Positions 63,117 to 64,000 of a stretch of 64,000 bases of DNA are shown here, piece after piece (position 1 is the stretch's first letter; every line of letters starts with the position of its first letter). The position numbers and the translations under genes were made by a program. Source of the DNA: Leptospiraceae bacterium (GTDB lineage Bacteria > Spirochaetota > Leptospiria > Leptospirales > Leptospiraceae); assembly GCA_024233865.1 (NCBI GenBank), contig JACKPA010000007.1:124001-188000 (forward strand), given 5' to 3'. The notes beneath the pieces were generated by a model. The model worked only from the letters and a program-made list of their open reading frames with translations. It had not been told where the DNA came from and ran no database searches.

Positions 63117-63893
63117 ATGAAACGATTAATTTTGATTTTCTTTTCATTAGTTTTGGTATTCGCGATTGGAGCGAGGGAGGGGTTAAACCCAGTTCAAGAG
63201 AACGTTCCGGAGGGTTCAAAAAAGATAGCATCTGAAAAAACAGAAAAGTTTCTTGACCAAACGATTCTCGAATTTAACAAAAATCTACAACTTCACGCCA
63301 GGTTATTGACAATGGATTTGGAGGTTTTTCCAAAAAATACATTGGCTACAAAAGGTAAAATAGCCGGTGATGATTGTGTTTCAAACAAAAATCAGAAAGA
63401 TCCATCTAATAACTGCATTCGCATAGAGCAATTTCAATTCATTAATAACGGAATTGATAAGGAAAATAAAGGTAATGTGAGTAACTCAATGACCTTATTT
63501 TTCTCTGACGGAGCAGAAAAGAGGGACTTACTTAAAGTGAAAACAAGTTTTTATGCGATAACTAATTTAGCGAAAAATAGGGTATATTTGGAAGTAACCG
63601 ATCTAGATCCTCTTGCTACTGTAGACCATGATACAAAAGTATCTATATTTCTTCAACATGATGGAATACCACCTGTAGGGACAATAGAGTCTACAAACCG
63701 AGGATTTGGTAAATATAAATTATCTCATGTGACAGATGATGCGATTAGAATGAGTTTCAAAAGAAGTTCTTACATTAATAATTTGGATTTCTTTGACAAA
63801 TTATTTAATCAAGTTTACAACTTTAACGATAGGGATATTAATAAGAGAGAGAAAAATAATATTCAATTTCTAGAGGGAAATTTACGCTTCTAA
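63117..63893 (+). CDS. Exported protein of unknown function
   Basis: A 258-residue protein with a signal peptide (KRLILIFFSLVLVFAIGA, probable cleavage after GA or nearby). I do not recognise a family. The mature part has a helical start (TEKFLDQTILEFNKNLQLHA), a pair of Cys residues (DDCVSNKN, NNCIRIEQF) that may form a disulfide, and then beta-rich sequence (MTLFFSDGAEKRDLLKVK, RVYLEVTDLDPLATVDHD). It is a monocistronic gene with a strong ribosome-binding site and a clear terminator, so it is probably abundant in the periplasm or on the surface. Confidence 0.8.
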   Translation: MKRLILIFFSLVLVFAIGAREGLNPVQENVPEGSKKIASEKTEKFLDQTILEFNKNLQLHARLLTMDLEVFPKNTLATKGKIAGDDCVSNKNQKDPSNNCIRIEQFQFINNGIDKENKGNVSNSMTLFFSDGAEKRDLLKVKTSFYAITNLAKNRVYLEVTDLDPLATVDHDTKVSIFLQHDGIPPVGTIESTNRGFGKYKLSHVTDDAIRMSFKRSSYINNLDFFDKLFNQVYNFNDRDINKREKNNIQFLEGNLRF

Positions 63894-63912
63894 TATGCTG
63901 ACTCTAAATAGG

Positions 63913-63944
63913 TAAGTGGTCATTCTGATGAATTTGACCACTTA
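63913..63944 (+). terminator. Rho-independent terminator
   Basis: TAAGTGGTCA (63913-63922) and TGACCACTTA (63935-63944) are perfect 10-bp arms with a 12-base loop, followed by TTTTATTTTTATT. It stands 20 bases after the stop of the exported-protein gene and is the clearest terminator in the window. Confidence 0.9.
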
Positions 63945-64000
63945 TTTTATTTTTATTACTTCATTCTGTATAGTCCATTACTAAATACATTAAAGTTTCT

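Overview
The window looks like chromosomal DNA of a spirochaete of the Leptospira group. The evidence is the low G+C content (about 35% by eye), spirochaete-type lipoprotein signal peptides, the abundance of SpoIIE/RsbU-type PP2C phosphatases and cyclic-nucleotide signalling proteins, an acetyl-dependent metY-metX-metW methionine operon, and an LA_2272-like surface repeat protein. The assignment is inferred from gene content only. I see no rRNA, tRNA, CRISPR array, transposase or phage gene.

Layout. 1-7.2 kb: a TPR protein tail, then a leftward run of lpxD, a GNAT/C39-peptidase fusion, a RimK-like ATP-grasp ligase, an exported zinc-phospholipase/nuclease-like protein, a DUF1232 membrane protein and a DUF3616-like lipoprotein. 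7.4-15.5 kb: a methyltransferase, a chemoreceptor, a fused circularly permuted ATP-grasp/alpha-E protein with a transglutaminase-like partner, folC, and a TetR regulator with palindromes at its start. 15.6-23.3 kb: a leftward signalling block (hybrid kinase, CheB-CheR-PAS fusion, pseudo-receiver PP2C phosphatase). 23.3-28.6 kb: a leftward run of ssb, a short-chain dehydrogenase, a two-subunit Na+/solute symporter and a KefB-like antiporter. 28.7-33.9 kb: a small lipoprotein and a 1514-residue protein of unknown function with a C-terminal GYSQG motif.

33.9-38.2 kb: a leftward SUF iron-sulfur operon (sufC, sufD, a Rieske ferredoxin, sufS, sufU, a SufT/MIP18-like gene) without sufB, preceded by a promoter and a Fur-like box. 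38.2-43.5 kb: four neighbouring second-messenger genes (EAL, HDOD, GGDEF, class III cyclase). 43.7-46.6 kb: a PlsC-like acyltransferase and glycerol kinase. 46.6-50.3 kb: ftsW-murG-murC, ending at a MITE-like palindromic element. 50.7-59.3 kb: a DKNYY lipoprotein, the metY-metX-metW-PP2C run and a 7TM PP2C phosphatase. 59.4-64 kb: a surface repeat protein, a membrane acyltransferase, a glycosyltransferase and an exported protein followed by a clear terminator.

The most interesting material is two separate ATP-grasp amide-ligase loci within 10 kb (one with a G9 tract exactly at its domain junction), the 1514-residue protein, the sufB-less SUF operon with a candidate iron operator, and a family of dispersed palindromes including one with terminal inverted repeats.
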